Positions 12,967 to 25,725 of a DNA stretch of 64,000 nt are shown in pieces. The position numbers and the translations under genes are program-made. This DNA is from Marsupella aquatica (taxonomy: Eukaryota; Marchantiophyta): NCBI GenBank assembly GCA_973895155.1, contig OZ316894.1:20832001-20896000 (forward strand), read 5' to 3'. The notes under the pieces were generated by a model. That model was not told the origin of the DNA. It saw nothing but the letters and a program-made list of their open reading frames with translations, and searched no databases. The stretch's first letter is position 1, and the number at the start of each line of letters is the position of its first letter.

Positions 12967-14285
12967 ATGACTCATAGTGATTCAGATAGTGACCGGTCAC
13001 GGAAGCACAAGCGCAAATCCCGTTCCCACAAGAAGGTTGGGTCACATTCGAAGGATTACACAAGCTCTAGTGATGAGAGTGATTCGGAAAATGAGCGCAC
13101 CAAGAGGCACAAGCGAACAACTTCCCGATATTCAGACAAGGTAGGTTACCTGAACAACTATCTTTCCTGTGTTATGGTAACAGTTAGCAAGGTTTCCAAC
13201 AGTCTGCTGAGCATATTCTGAACCCTTCTCGTCGCTTTCAGGAGAAACGCAAGGACAAAGAGAAGAGCCGTGAGAAGAGCCATAGACACAAGGAGAAGCG
13301 GCACAGGCATAAAGAAGAGGTAGATACGTCTACCAAAATATGATAGACTAGTCAGACTTCCTTTCTAATCTTGAGGCTGGCTGTGAGTACCTGCTAGAAA
13401 GACTTTTGGAATACGTTGGTACATAAACCAATGGTTGTGTATGCTGGTCATGTTGCTTTGGTTGATTTGTCGTTGGTGCTGTGATGACTGAATAGGCTTC
13501 TGAAGGCCTAGGTGACTTTGATCACATATAACTGTATGTACGCTATCAATGATTCTGATACGTGTTTGCTGCCTGCATGTGGATGGGCCCTTCCGAATTG
13601 GAGCTGTGGTCTGCAACCTTGATTCTGAAATTTTGCATGGCTGGCCCGTTGTTGCTGGCCATCCTTTGATACTGTGCTGTTGATGACGGTGTCTGACTGG
13701 TTGGTGGCTTGTACGTGTCATTCCTGAGCACCATGTAGAAGTCCAGCAAAGACAGCGGTGGTCCCGTACAGCTTTCCAAGGTGCACAAGTAATCCAATTT
13801 ATTAGCTGTGCACAAGCAATCCAATTTCGTAGCTTCCATCGCTCTCGAATGCTAGGTTTCTATGACGTTCAAACATCAGTCTTTCTAGATTGTGGGGGTA
13901 GGGGGGATGTGGCACGAAGGGGATATCCTGTCCAGCTGCTAATTTCTGCGACTCTTTGGAACAGTATCTCGGCAGGGACAAGGACAACGGTGTCCGACGG
14001 AGCGCTATATCAGGCAAGAAGGTGAGCAATGGAGCAGGAGTTGTTAATGGTCCATTTCTGAGCCTTTACTTCTGAGCTCTGTCTTCAACGTATGATTATC
14101 ACTCATTTCATAGTGTCGTCAAGTTCATAGCTCTCCTACTCATTATGGGTTTGTGCCTTATATTGATACATGCTACTGAGATTCTCTTTCAGATACACTT
14201 GAAGGTGGAGAAGTCAAAGGAGGACAAACTTGCAGAAACTAGTCGCAATGAGCTTCTCAAGTTTCTTAACGCAAGTTATGACTGA
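12967..14285 (+). CDS. Small Arg/Lys/His/Ser-rich nuclear-type protein
   Basis: Four coding exons can be joined: 12967-13140, 13242 to about 13319 or 13327, about 13976-14021, and 14193-14285, giving about 130 residues. The start is the first ATG after the acceptor at 12950; the other frame from that acceptor stops at once. The N-terminal half is a charged RS/KH-rich tract (MTHSDSDSDRSRKHKRKSRS onward, then KEKSREKSHRHKEK), as in splicing-associated and nuclear speckle proteins. The last two exons read RRSAISGKK and then IHLKVEKSKEDK and NELLKFLNASYD before the stop. That ending resembles a conserved C-terminus of small uncharacterised plant nuclear proteins. Phase is not settled between exons 2 and 3: the plain acceptor at 13975 leaves 46 bases, so either a donor at 13328 or an acceptor a few bases downstream is needed. 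Nuclear RNA-related role is inference; no enzyme domain is present. Confidence 0.65.
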
Positions 14286-15885
14286 GGTTCAGCCACGTCT
14301 CTTCATATCAGTTTACTAAAGCTTCACTTTGACTCTGCTATTTTTTCTCGAATAGGTGGTTCATCATCTTTTGAATGCATGGCTGAGACGAGGGCTGATC
14401 CTTGGTATCTTAAGTGGCAATCTGAGTTTTGTCGAATTTGGCACGTTGAGAACGTCGAGGAACGGAAGGCTCTGTTTCCTTCATTAACATCATCGTGAAG
14501 GCTTCTTCTAGGGCCTTCTCGTCTCTCAAACTGTGTTTTGGATTCCTTGCCTGTATATACCGCAGCACGTGAACTGTGATGTGTGTTAAGTTACAGAAAA
14601 ATATTTAGGACCATCAGAATTGTTAGTTTTCGTTCGTTTGAACTCCAGGGTAGATTCAACTTTAGAACTAGGTATACACGAAAATAGATGGAATCTATCA
14701 CCTCTCTTACGATGAGTTGATTAAGAGCTGTTGTGGGTTTCAAGTCCTCCCAAATTTCGTCACAGGTTCAAATGTCTATGTCTGTCGTACCTGTCTCTAA
14801 CTTACGCATGTAGGATTGGTGAGTGGTTTCTTAGAGCCGATATTGGCGGGGTAATATAAGGGAAATCTAGTTTCAATAGGCTGGTCCATCTTAATTATTC
14901 GAAGCTGATATTATTTTGCTACCCTCGAATTCCAGTCGCTCAACCTCCTATTTATCTGTTATCCCCGAAGGCTCAAATGAGCTGACTCCACTTCCTCCTT
15001 GGGACTAAGAACACTTCAGGAGGTCAATTCCATGGTGGAGAACGAAAGAAACAGAGTTCGTACATATTGAAGCACGACCAAATCAACATTCTGACAGACT
15101 TTATAAATATCGTAGTCAATATGAATGACTGTTAATTGCAAACCCAGCTTCCTCGGTGGCTGTGAATGATCTGTCATCTAAGTTCCGGACTCTTAGATTT
15201 ATGAAAGGCGAAATTGATTTTCCAAGATTAAGATGGCACTGACCGCGCAGTATCGGGGAAAAGTACCCACTCATTTCTCCCTTGTGGGGAAGAAGCAACC
15301 TCATCATTGACAACAATACTGATTTAGGATGTTATACACATTTTCAGTTTCCGTTCTAGGAGTTGATATCACAATCTTTTATACACATCTGCATTGTCCG
15401 CCGTAGGAGTTATATCAAACAAGCTATTATACGTCCTCATTTCTGCATCGACATTCGTGACAGAAATCATAGTACATAGGTACAATTTGGCGGACATTGT
15501 TTATGATGTAGATTTGGATGCTACATAGGTCGGTGATGTAGCGTCATGTAAAACCTATTTGAGTGTTGTCATTGACTCTGATTGAGGCTTCAATATTGTC
15601 CCTGTAGAAAATGCTCCACACATAAATTTGTGAATTTGTCAGAATTAGTGCTAGTGACAACATAGCCAAGGAAACCAGTATTGATTACAATGGCAAATGC
15701 ATTGTTCATCACTATTGGTGACTGTCGAATACAACGTAAGATGCATTGTGTTTCTCTATTGATGACTTCTGGACTATCGGCAGGCACATCGAAATCTTCG
15801 ATTAAGGTCCTTCCAAACATTATTAAGGGTAAGGCCCTCTTATGAGGTGTTGTTGATCAAGAATACGTTGCTGAGTGTTGTACCA
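14286..15885. other. 3' flank of the RS-like gene, no gene seen
   Basis: The first few hundred bases probably carry the 3'UTR and polyadenylation region of the upstream gene. Further on there are only short frames without domains. Confidence 0.35.
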
Positions 15886-16019
15886 GGCATTGTTTACAAA
15901 AGCTTTTGCGGTGGTTTGCTAAATTAGGGTTTCCATTCAGGACAGGGTTGTAGGCATTGTTTACAAAAGCTTTTGCAGTGGTTTGCTAAATTAGGGTTTC
16001 CATTCAGGACAGGGTTGTA
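15886..16019. repeat. 67-bp tandem duplication
   Basis: Two head-to-tail copies, 15886-15952 and 15953-16019, start GGCATTGTTTACAAAAGCTT. I found one difference between them (GCGGTGG against GCAGTGG), so the duplication is recent. Confidence 0.95.
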
Positions 16020-16321
16020 GTGTAAGGGTTTGCGCTATTTTGCCCGCAAGAAACGGATATGTTGTTAGTGAGGATTTGACCATCTGAGCACACAAGGAAA
16101 TAGAAAACAGCTAATAGGTAAACATTTACTCCTGCACGGAGAATTCTAGCACTTCAAGGAATATCCCCGCAAGTGAGCAAATAAATTTTCCTGCTTGATG
16201 TGTGCTTCGCTTACGTGAAGGCTATGAAATTTTTTGTGATGGCCATTCCAATGAAGGACTTTACAAATCTAATTCCATGGAGCCCCCCCTCTGTTAGCAC
16301 CCATGGGTCAATTCACACTCC

Positions 16322-16876
16322 GGAATTCTATTGCAGTTTTGCAAGAAAGAGTTGTACACAAATACTGAACTTAAGACAACCCACCATAATTCATTCAACT
16401 CACTCCCTAATTCCATTGCAGTTTTGCAAGAACCCTAATTCCATTGCAGTTTTGCAAGAAAGATTTATATACAAATACTGAACTTAAGACAACCCTTCAT
16501 TGCTCCTTTCAAGCAGATTCGAGTAACCTTCTAGTAACAACTTCAGACAACCCACCATAGTTCATTCAACTCACTCCCTAATTCCATTGCAATTTTGCAA
16601 GAAAGATTTATATACAAATACTGAACTTAAGACAAGACTTGGTTGCTCCTTTCAAAGGGCGGGGGGAGGGAGGTGAGTAAACTATTTAGTGAGTAACCAC
16701 TTCAGACAACCACCATAGTTCATTCAACTCACACTCCCTAATTCCATTGCATTTTTGCAAGAAAGATTTATATACAAATACTGAACTTAAGACAACCCAC
16801 CATTGCTCCTTTCAAAGCGGGGTTGAGTAAACTATCTAGTAAGTAACAACTTTAGACAACGCACCATAGTTCATTC
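16322..16876. repeat. Complex array of CCATTGCAGTTTTGCAAGAA units
   Basis: The block CCATTGCAGTTTTGCAAGAA followed by ACAAATACTGAACTTAAGAC recurs near 16330, 16440, 16585 and 16745, with a short extra piece near 16410. A linked block, CACCATAGTTCATTCAACTC, alternates with it. Unit length is roughly 110-165 bp with internal deletions. No coding sequence is implied. Confidence 0.85.
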
Positions 16877-19160
16877 TAGACTAAATCAAATAAACATTAT
16901 AATGAGTCAACAGTCAGTCAATTCTGATCCAAGATAGCCACGTTGAGTCCACAAACTATAATGCGGTCAGGGTTCAAACTGCAGCTGAATATTTTTCAAA
17001 ATGTTCGGTGAGTGCGAAAGGTAGGACGGGTGGGAACCTCGACGGAGCCCTCACAAACCTGGATGCACTGGCGCCTCACCAGCTCACTAGACTCCACTAA
17101 ACTCCCCTATGCCAGGGCTGTTTGTTGTGCACAGGTGAGAGTACTCTAAATAAGCATCCCATGACCAAAACTATGTGATTCAATGATCACACTATGCTGA
17201 GCAACAGGGTTTGTGACAATAATGTGGGCATTACTCTTTGGGGCCTTATTTGGGGCTGTCACAATAATGACCTTCAAAGAAAAAGAGAAAGTAAAACACC
17301 CAAGATTGAACACTGACCAAAATGCTCGAGCAATGGATGCTTTCCCATCGAAATGGAAGGCACACAGGAATACTAGGGGAAGGTTTCCATCGCCTAAAGT
17401 GCATCCGCACAGAGGGCTCTTATCCGCAATCGAGAAGAGAGGAATACTTTCTGGTGATGATGAAACAGACGCAATCGGTTCACTAGAAAGCAATTGAATT
17501 GAATAGAACATTCCTGGGCTGACTGTAACTACTGAATAAAATATGGATTTAGACAGCTACAATAAATTGAGTAACGAACAATAACGGTCCTACGCAAATC
17601 TGCATGTAATAGACCTTTCCAGTGACGCTCTACCAAGGTAAATGTGTCATAATGAGCATCACTAGCGTGCTTGTGGTTGGTCCTACTAAAGTGAACCTGC
17701 AACTGAGTTCGGGAAAGCAAGAAAGGCATTGTGAAGCAAAGGGTCAGTGAATGAAAATTCAACCAACGGAACTCAGTGAGATCTTTGAAGGCAAACAGGG
17801 AAAGCACATTTAACGAAAGGAACCGAAGATTGCGGTAAAAAGCAAGCGAAGATAAGCAGTTGGAGTAGATGACATCCTGCATTCCTGCCACACAGGCTCC
17901 CAGGAACTGCCTTGATGCTCGACAACCCCGAACGAACATCACGAGAGTGCAAACTGCAATGAGATTTGAGAGGGTCAACAAAGGTGTAGGGACCACCGTG
18001 AGCGGTAGCATTTATTGCAGCTAGCATCGACGGAGGCTGTGGTATGGTGAATCTGCGGGGGAGGCTGCAATCGTCGATTTTGGTCTCGCATGGAATTGAA
18101 GGACATGAATGTATGACAATGAGCAGAATGACGAAACGATCCGGACAGAAACGTTTGGAACCAACTTTCTAATTAAGGAAGACAACATGGTGAAAGGATG
18201 TCAGCGCCTATCTCGCAGGAATGCGTGTAGCTCTGCTGGAACGTGAGGGATAACCCTTTTTAATTGATGAGGCCGTGTGGAAATGGGTGGAACCGAGTAC
18301 ATCTACTGTGCGTGATGACGCGTGTGGCCATGTGAAACTAAGCATCGCGTGAACTGGGAACAGGACTCACCAATCCCATTTCTTTCAAGGGCAAGCGAAG
18401 TTTGTGGAGTGGGGATAATACTACAGGAGCATTGCATGCAAGCCAAAAACACAGGCAAGCCGTGCTACGAGCATAAGAAAAAGCAAGGCAAGGCGCAATA
18501 ATTACATCATTGTTGGAATCACGAGCAAGAAAATCTGCTAGAACCGATGTCCAGCATGAAATCAAGGGAAGCAGATGGATGGATAAGTGCAAACAGACAG
18601 AACAAAACAAGTGAAGAAATAGCGAAGGCCATTCCTGTAGACATATCCTACAATTGCAAAACAAGCAGGGCAGAGAGTAGATCGGGACATGGAAGCAACT
18701 GTTAGAACAGATAACGTACAGAAGAGGCCAGGAAATAGCAGATTTCAAAGCTTAGTTTGCCATAAGGCGACAGACTCATTGAAACTCTCACAGGGCAGAC
18801 ATGTGGAATTGCGGATTTGTGGCCCTACCAAGCGAAGAGGTAGATTTCGACCAATGAAGTACCGTAATTTCCTGTTTCAAGACAGGAATGCATCGAAAAG
18901 AACTACAGGAGAGGAACAGAATGATCACACAAATGATCATGCCATGTGACGTAGCAGCACCACCGAGCCCCGTCAATCAAGATCGGATAACAGCTACTGT
19001 TATTCCCCCTATCCCCAAAAGCATTGCACAAAGCACGGAAAAACCGGTGGACCCAGGAACTACGAAATCCCAAAGAACGTGAAGAAGCTATGGCAGCCTC
19101 GGCTGACAGGAGCTCATCTTGAGGCGGTGCTCTTGCTGTTCTCCACGAAAGAAGGGTGGC
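16877..19160. other. Doubtful transcription unit, probably minus strand
   Basis: The minus strand has open frames of 160 codons (17529-18011) and 136 codons (18338-18748). Near 19040-18985 another minus frame reads like a membrane segment (FSVLCAMLLGIGGITVAVI), bounded by an upstream stop. None matches a family I know, no convincing chain of splice sites joins them, and a plus frame at 17213-17497 competes. This could be a lineage-specific gene, a non-coding RNA or chance. Confidence 0.2.
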
Positions 19161-22100
19161 GGAGCAAAAAGAATAACAGATGGATGAGTTCTATACTTCT
19201 ATGACCCCACCAAACAATAGTCACTCACATTCATGACGAAACCCAGATGCTCGGATTGCATCATTCTATTCAACACAAATCCGATTCCCCAAACGGGGAC
19301 AATTTCTTTTTGTGCGAATAGGAGGATTACTCGTTTATCGAAAGTAAACAGATATAAGACAAACAAAAGCCTTGCAAAAGAATCTACTGTATATATTTAG
19401 AGATTGGCACCACAACCATTTGGCGAAGCCATTATTTGTCCTCTTCAACTGTCGTCAACCCCAAAAGAAGTATTGGTTAAGGGTTTCAAACAATATTAAG
19501 AGTAGGCTTAATGGTTGATGCTTGCAAACACTTTTCATTCTCACTATCCGTGATCCCCCAAAGAGTGTCATGAAATAACCCAAGAATGATGTTGACAGGA
19601 CTTGATTCACCTGAGTCCCACACAGAGTGTCATGAAGTCATGAAGAGGGCTAAAAAGCTCACATGGGGAAATGCCTAGTCCCCACTATGCATAAAGAATG
19701 GTAGGCCTTATTTTTTGGGAGGATGCACTGACAATATACTGTAGACAATCTATTGCGCCAAAGAAGGGAACTATGGCAGAAACTGTCTCCCGGCTTTTGG
19801 AGTTTAGTTCTTTGGCAATGTGATATAAATGAAAATGTTGCTTTCCCATACAAACTAGCAGCCTGTCTATTTTGGGGAGGATGCACTTAGAGACTACAAA
19901 TGGTTGGGTCAGTCAAACAATCTCTTTCTGGAAAGGTCATGTTTAAAGTTTTGTCTTTTTAGTCAAGGGTGGCCAATGTCACCTAGTGTGAAGGAGAAAA
20001 CAGATGGCAAGAATATTTATTGTCTAATTTTCTTACATTCATTTTGACCATTAGTTTTCCACAGGTGAGGGAAACTAGCTAATGTTTTGTGGGCCTGTAA
20101 GCTGTGAGGGCGTTGGTTTGTTTCTGGTCTCCCCAGTGGGAAATGTGTTTTTGTGCAATTTTGAGTGGTGCTGTTGCGTCCCTTCCAAAATATGAGATTT
20201 TCCTTGGAAACAAAATATGAGATTTTAGTGACTTCTATTCATTATTTATACATATGAATATCATAATATACATATTTTACTGGGAGAAACCTGGCCAATT
20301 TTAGCCAAAAGTGTCAAACACATTTCAGGAAAGTTAAGCCTGGATGGACAGAGGGGTTTGTTTTGCCCATCCCCATGGACTATGACACAGAGTGCTTCAT
20401 TTTACACCCAAAATCCATATTGTCGGATATAGCAACAGAGTACCTTTAGAATGACTCTTCACTTTTGAGAAGGACATCCTGAGTAGCTTTCTAGGTGTCT
20501 CAACCAACCATAACATGCTAATTATCAGAAAACTTGTGCATTTATGTATCTATGTTTCAGCTCAAATTCTTCAGCATGTTCTCTGATGTCCAATCTATCA
20601 CTTGACAAAGTTTCAATTTTTTCTGAAAGCAGTTTCTCCATTGTCGATGAGTCAAATATTATAAACTAAACTAACCACCAACGGATATTCACTTTTTTGA
20701 AGACAGCACTTAGTACTTGGGCAGGAGCACCAAGTTACCACTTTAAGAAAGAAAGTTTCACTTTTGTGAAGGATACCCTGAGTAGTTTATGTGAGTCGAC
20801 TTGCCACGTGCATATTAATGGAAATCTGTTTACAAGTTATATATGAGTCAAAATTGTGAAAGAGTGCTATCCCAGCAGATTTTGATATCATACACCCCAT
20901 ATGTCATACTTGGATGGATGACATACTTTGATGTGCAAAGGGACCTATATGTCACATTTTGATGTCCAAATAGACGGAGACCCGAGCTTCACAGAAAACC
21001 CTTCGTCCTTCCAGACTTTACTTTACACATTTCACTGAGGGTGGCTTTACAAGAAGTTGAGGGCAGTTTCCACAATTTTTTTGTGTCCAAGATCTGATCA
21101 AGGCCATCCATTTGAGAGAAATTGTTGTTGTTCACTTTATAAAACCTTGGGGGCACTTTCAACCGAACCTGTTACCAACCCTACATGGAATGCAGTGGGG
21201 CCCAATTTTTGCTTATGTGGAGCACTCTTTTGTCCTAGATTTTAGACCACCTCTCTTGGTGGTCTCTTCTTCTGGCCGCTTGGTCCATTTCTATTTTAAG
21301 TCATTTGATAAAAAGGGACCCACAAGTCCTTCATAAGATATTATCTTCTCACATTTACAAAGACTTTAGGCAAAGATTACGTGACATTCAGGTGGAGTGA
21401 GTCCTCAATCTGTCTTTTAGTCAATTAATCTGGCACCATTGGCTGCACTTGGCTTTACAAGACTTTGGAGGCAATAAAAGGATTCAAAAAATGCTTTTAG
21501 CCCCGGGACACTATATTTAGTGTGTGCAATGGCCCTCCAGTTTGCTTTGGTAAAAAAAACTCCCAAGTGCGCCCGACGTCTTGTAAAGTCCTCCTGAGGT
21601 GAGATTTGACAAATTTTCGCCAATAAAAATAAGCGCTTGTTCTGGGGATAATCTATTGGAAATACAGTACATGTAGCGGAGCTAAACAAGCTCGGGTACA
21701 TTTTATGGAATGCCGCGAACAAGTGGGCCCCTTTGAATGTCGCGGCATCTATACAGAGGTGCTTTGCCGCTATCCAATGCGCGTGGAGTTGGCCGTGGCG
21801 ACAGGTACTGTGAGTTGTCCCTTGTAGTTGGCACAGTTGGCAATGGCACTGCAACTACTGCAGAAAGGGAATCCGAAGGTGAAGGTGAAGAGTCCCACGC
21901 CGTCACCGTCACTCCGTCAGTATTTGGTACTGCGTGGTTGTCAGTTTGCACGAATACCACAGTGCCATGTCGGTTCATGCAATAAACCAGCCTGTGAGTA
22001 CATACGGTTTGCAATTAATATGGGTTTGAATGCTGCGTACAATACTACCAATATGTATACAGTTTGGTGCCATTTTCGGGCCCATCACAATTCTAAGTAA

Positions 22101-25100
22101 AGTTCAGCATATAATTAAGAATTAAGTTTTGCGTCTCATTGACAGAATATTTGGGGGTCCTTGCGAAACTTAGAAATAATTTTGTCTAGTAAAAATGATT
22201 AATGTATATATTTTTTTATAAAAATTAAAACAAAAGATGAATATTATAGTGGCCCCCAACAGCGCGTAGAGACTACCAAGCAGGTGACCACCATGTCATG
22301 ACTAGTAGCCACTAAAGGGAATTTTTTATTGTTTTTATTATTATTATAAATTTAAAGGGAATTCTGGGAAACCCCATAGAACGGGAACAATCAATCATAA
22401 CAATTTAACCCAATATTTATTAGTCACTACTCAAGTGAGTTACCACACATCCATGCCTCTTCAGGCAAAACTATGCTTTCTTAGACATACCTCATTCCTT
22501 GAGCAAAAGCCTTGGGAGAACCAGTCCAGGAATGGAGCAATGCACTCATACTTTAGATAAACATCTGACAAATTAATTTGCAAGAACTTCCTGCTTGTTG
22601 AAGGATAGCTTTTGTCAAGGGAAATCTGTGTGAAAGAACAAAAAGTACCATTTTACTCAAAAGTGCCAACTTACAATGTAAAAAGAGTAAAGGCAAAAGT
22701 GGTCAAAATATGAAAAACCCTGAAACTGAAATGAAAAGGCCAAATGCAGTCACTCAAAACCTAAAATTAAAAGAATAGGAGAAATAAATATCTACAGTGC
22801 TATAGTGTGATGATTGATAGGTCCACATCTAGTGTAGTAACTAAGTTTGCAAATGGGAGAAGGATTGACTCTAAGGGGCAAGCTTCTGCTCAGTGTGGAA
22901 GCCAAAATTTCTGCTCGCTCCTATCATTCAGCAGAGTAAAATGGTCATCTTTGAACAAACAAAATTCAACAAAATCCTGTAGCTATTGGCAACTCTTACT
23001 GCATGAAGTGCAAAACCAACAAAGGGCGGTTCAGATTAGCATCAGAATTACAAGGGAATACTATATTTGCACTAGAGAGGAGAATGCAGTTGGAGGTACC
23101 CAAGAGGAAACCAGATTTGAGAGAGTAATAAAGCAGTCTCCACTGAGAGCAGATTGTGCAACCATACTTAATGCCTTCCACTGTACCTTCAATAAAAACC
23201 TTCTGGTATATGTGTAAGGAATAGAATGAGTGACACTAATCCCAGATCTGTGACTAGTTAAATAAATGCATGCAATTCACTAGATTACTTTCCACATTTA
23301 AGGGGGATCTTACAAGAAAGAGAGGACAAGAGTTGAGATGTCAGTTGTGTTTTGCCCTAATCCACAAGGTCCATTTCGACATCTTGTCAAAAAAGGTGGT
23401 CAAGTTATCCTTCTTGGTTTTAGCTTCCTTCCTGGTTCCGGCCCCTCCGGTGTTAGGCTTGTTGAACTTTGGTCCACCTGTGCCAACCCCTCTGTGAGCC
23501 GCCCTTGCTGTTTATATAACAAACTGTGGACCACGCACAGATATATAACAAACGGCTCAAGAAGCCAAAGAACAAAATGTGCCCAAACCTGGAGACAGAA
23601 TCTCAAAGGCAGAAGTCCCAAGGAAGGAAGACAAAAAAGCCAAAAGGCTTGAGAGTCCCCAACAAGAGTACCCCAAATGCAAAAAATAACACCCTACTGA
23701 GCTGAAAACTGCAGCAAAGCTCTTAGGCAAAGTGCAGACAAGGTGGTATCCGGGTGGCATAAGCCAGTGCTAAGCTGGTATAGTGCTTTCCTTATACCAA
23801 CCAGGTTAAGATATACTGAACACATATGGCCCACAAGGTATGGTATTGGACTGATATCAAGTTATGCTAAAAATAGTAATCTCAGATTGACCATAATTAT
23901 AGGTCTAGAGGTTTGGGCTGGCAGGTTATTTTGGAATAGTACTGGTATAGGTAAATTTATTGTAAATGAACATTCATAATAACAATTTGAAACCCAAATT
24001 AGAAACCCAAATTTGAAACCCTTGGTATCTGTGTACACCCGTCTCCCCTACCCCTTAAAACTAATTTTCAGATTGTTTTTTGGTAAATCAATACCTGGTC
24101 TACACCTCTATTGGCCAGGTATAGGTATAAAATTAGTTCAAGGGCCCTTGGTTACCTAAGGATGTTATTCAACACTATTTTTTTGGTTTTGTTTATAGTT
24201 ACACAAGTCTAATTGTTTTCCATTATTTTTATAGTTACACAAGTCCAATTGGTTTTCTTTGCCTCATCTCAAACACAAAGAGTCTCATTTGGTTTTTCTT
24301 ACATAACAAACTATTCTTAGTTATGACCAAGAAACTTGGTCTGGTTACACATGCTTCCACTAATTTTGGAAGGAGCTTCTCATGGGTCCATACCCAGTTA
24401 AAGCATAATCTATACCTGGTATAGAAGTGGGTATAGGAAGAGCCAATACCAACCAGACCAGGTATTAGACAAGGTATAATCAAAATTGATCTCTGGCCCT
24501 CTTGGCCCTCGCCATCGAGGCTGACGCAACTCTCCTTACCTAATCACTATCATCTTCTCCTGCTATTCTTCTCCTTCCCTCCAGATTGGCTACATAGTGT
24601 TCAGCCATGTCCTCTTCCGCTCTCTCCTACCAAGATTGGAAGTGTTTTTTATGGCCATTTATAGATTGTTTTCCACTAGACCGTTCATCGATCCTATGTT
24701 TCCCCAGTCACTTTTCTCATGATCTGTGTTCCTCCTAGTTTTGTGTACGTACACTACGTATCGGGTGAAATAATTGTTTTTGGTGATGTACGTGTTGGGT
24801 GTGAATTGCGACGGATCAGACTCCTTTTCTCTTTGAGCATATGTAGGGGTTGCTGCTGGTCCACTGGGATTGGTCTTCTCCGGCTACCTCTCCAGATGAT
24901 GCGCGGCAGTCTGGACAGCTTGTCAGTGCTCAACGGCTGTTGGGCCAGCTAGCTATTTTCTGGGCTCCTCCCTCCAGGGGCTGCCGATAGTATAAGTTTT
25001 CATAATTAGGTAGTCTATCTGTTTGGTTCCTAGTTGAGCTCCTTCGGCTTCACACTCGGTTGGAATTCTTCTTTGGATCTGCTCTCGGTTGCCACCTTCT

Positions 25101-25408
25101 CCCTCCCCTCGGGATGTCTGTTGCTGCTAGGGGTATCGTTAAGGATCGTGGGGTGATTCTTATAGTAGCTGGCCTACCAGATCTTGCCACATAAGCAGAT
25201 TTATATTTGGTAAATTTGCACCGTATTTTTGGGTGTATTTGTACACAGGTATAAGATGACAAGGCAGCAGGTGCACGTACCCTAACTAATCTCAGCCATT
25301 AAAATTGACGGTCAGATATTAGGCACGGGGAGCTTTTGATCTGGTCCATTCGATTGAGTCAATCAATGGCCACAATCCTTAACATATTTTTATGGCCGCC
25401 CCCTGCTC
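19161..25408. other. Long intergenic stretch, no gene supported
   Basis: Frames are short and mostly overlap on both strands. The section 23720-24490 is rich in GGTATA and TATACC words that can pair with each other, which may mark an old inverted-repeat transposon, but clean ends were not found. 22190-22360 is very AT-rich. No RNA gene was recognised. Confidence 0.35.
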
Positions 25409-25486
25409 CTTAATGGGGTATTTGAGCTTCCGTATGCCTCCCCGCATACGCGGGTCGACATACGGTTGCTCTAATATCCCATTAAG
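25409..25486. repeat. 78-nt near-perfect three-tier hairpin
   Basis: Three nested stems are visible. The outer arms, 25409-25427 and 25468-25486, pair over 19 positions with one G.T pair and one mismatch (CTTAATGGG... with ...CCCATTAAG). A symmetric TT/TT loop follows, then a 7-bp stem CCGTATG/CATACGG (25430-25436 with 25459-25465), then CCCGC/GCGGG (25441-25445 with 25450-25454) closed by ATAC. It lies just beyond the 3' flank of the LINE. It may be a tiny foldback element or a structured transcript. Confidence 0.85.
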
Positions 25487-25572
25487 AATATACACACATA
25501 CTTATTACAGAAAAAGGCCAAATAGAGTACAAAAGAATAAACAAGAGGGGTCCCAAGAGGACAAAACCAAAC

Positions 25573-25668
25573 GCAAAAGAAGTGAGCAAAAGGAAACCCT
25601 AAAAACCAAGAAAGATGAACTAAAAGAAGTGAGCAAAAGGAAACCCCTAAAAACCAAGAAAGAGGAAC
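25573..25668. repeat. 47-bp tandem duplication beside the LINE ORF
   Basis: AAAAGAAGTGAGCAAAAGGA and the following CTAAAAACCAAGAAAGA occur twice, starting near 25573 and 25620, with an inserted C and a few changes in the second copy. It lies in the probable 3'UTR of the minus-strand LINE. Confidence 0.85.
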
Positions 25669-25725
25669 TAAAACTACCGCAAATGGACCGAGGTCCTCAT
25701 CATACCTAGCAAATGTGGCAACAAG

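Noticed and set aside
13365-14029. Minus frames of 75-118 codons across the RS-like gene
   Set aside because: They lie mainly over an intron and parts of coding exons of the plus-strand gene and carry no domain.
21417-21854. 145-codon minus frame
   Set aside because: No recognisable domain, competing plus frames, and surrounding sequence looks like decayed non-coding DNA.
23720-24490. GGTATA/TATACC-rich segment as a MITE
   Set aside because: Many short complementary words, but no pair of terminal repeats or target-site duplication could be defined.
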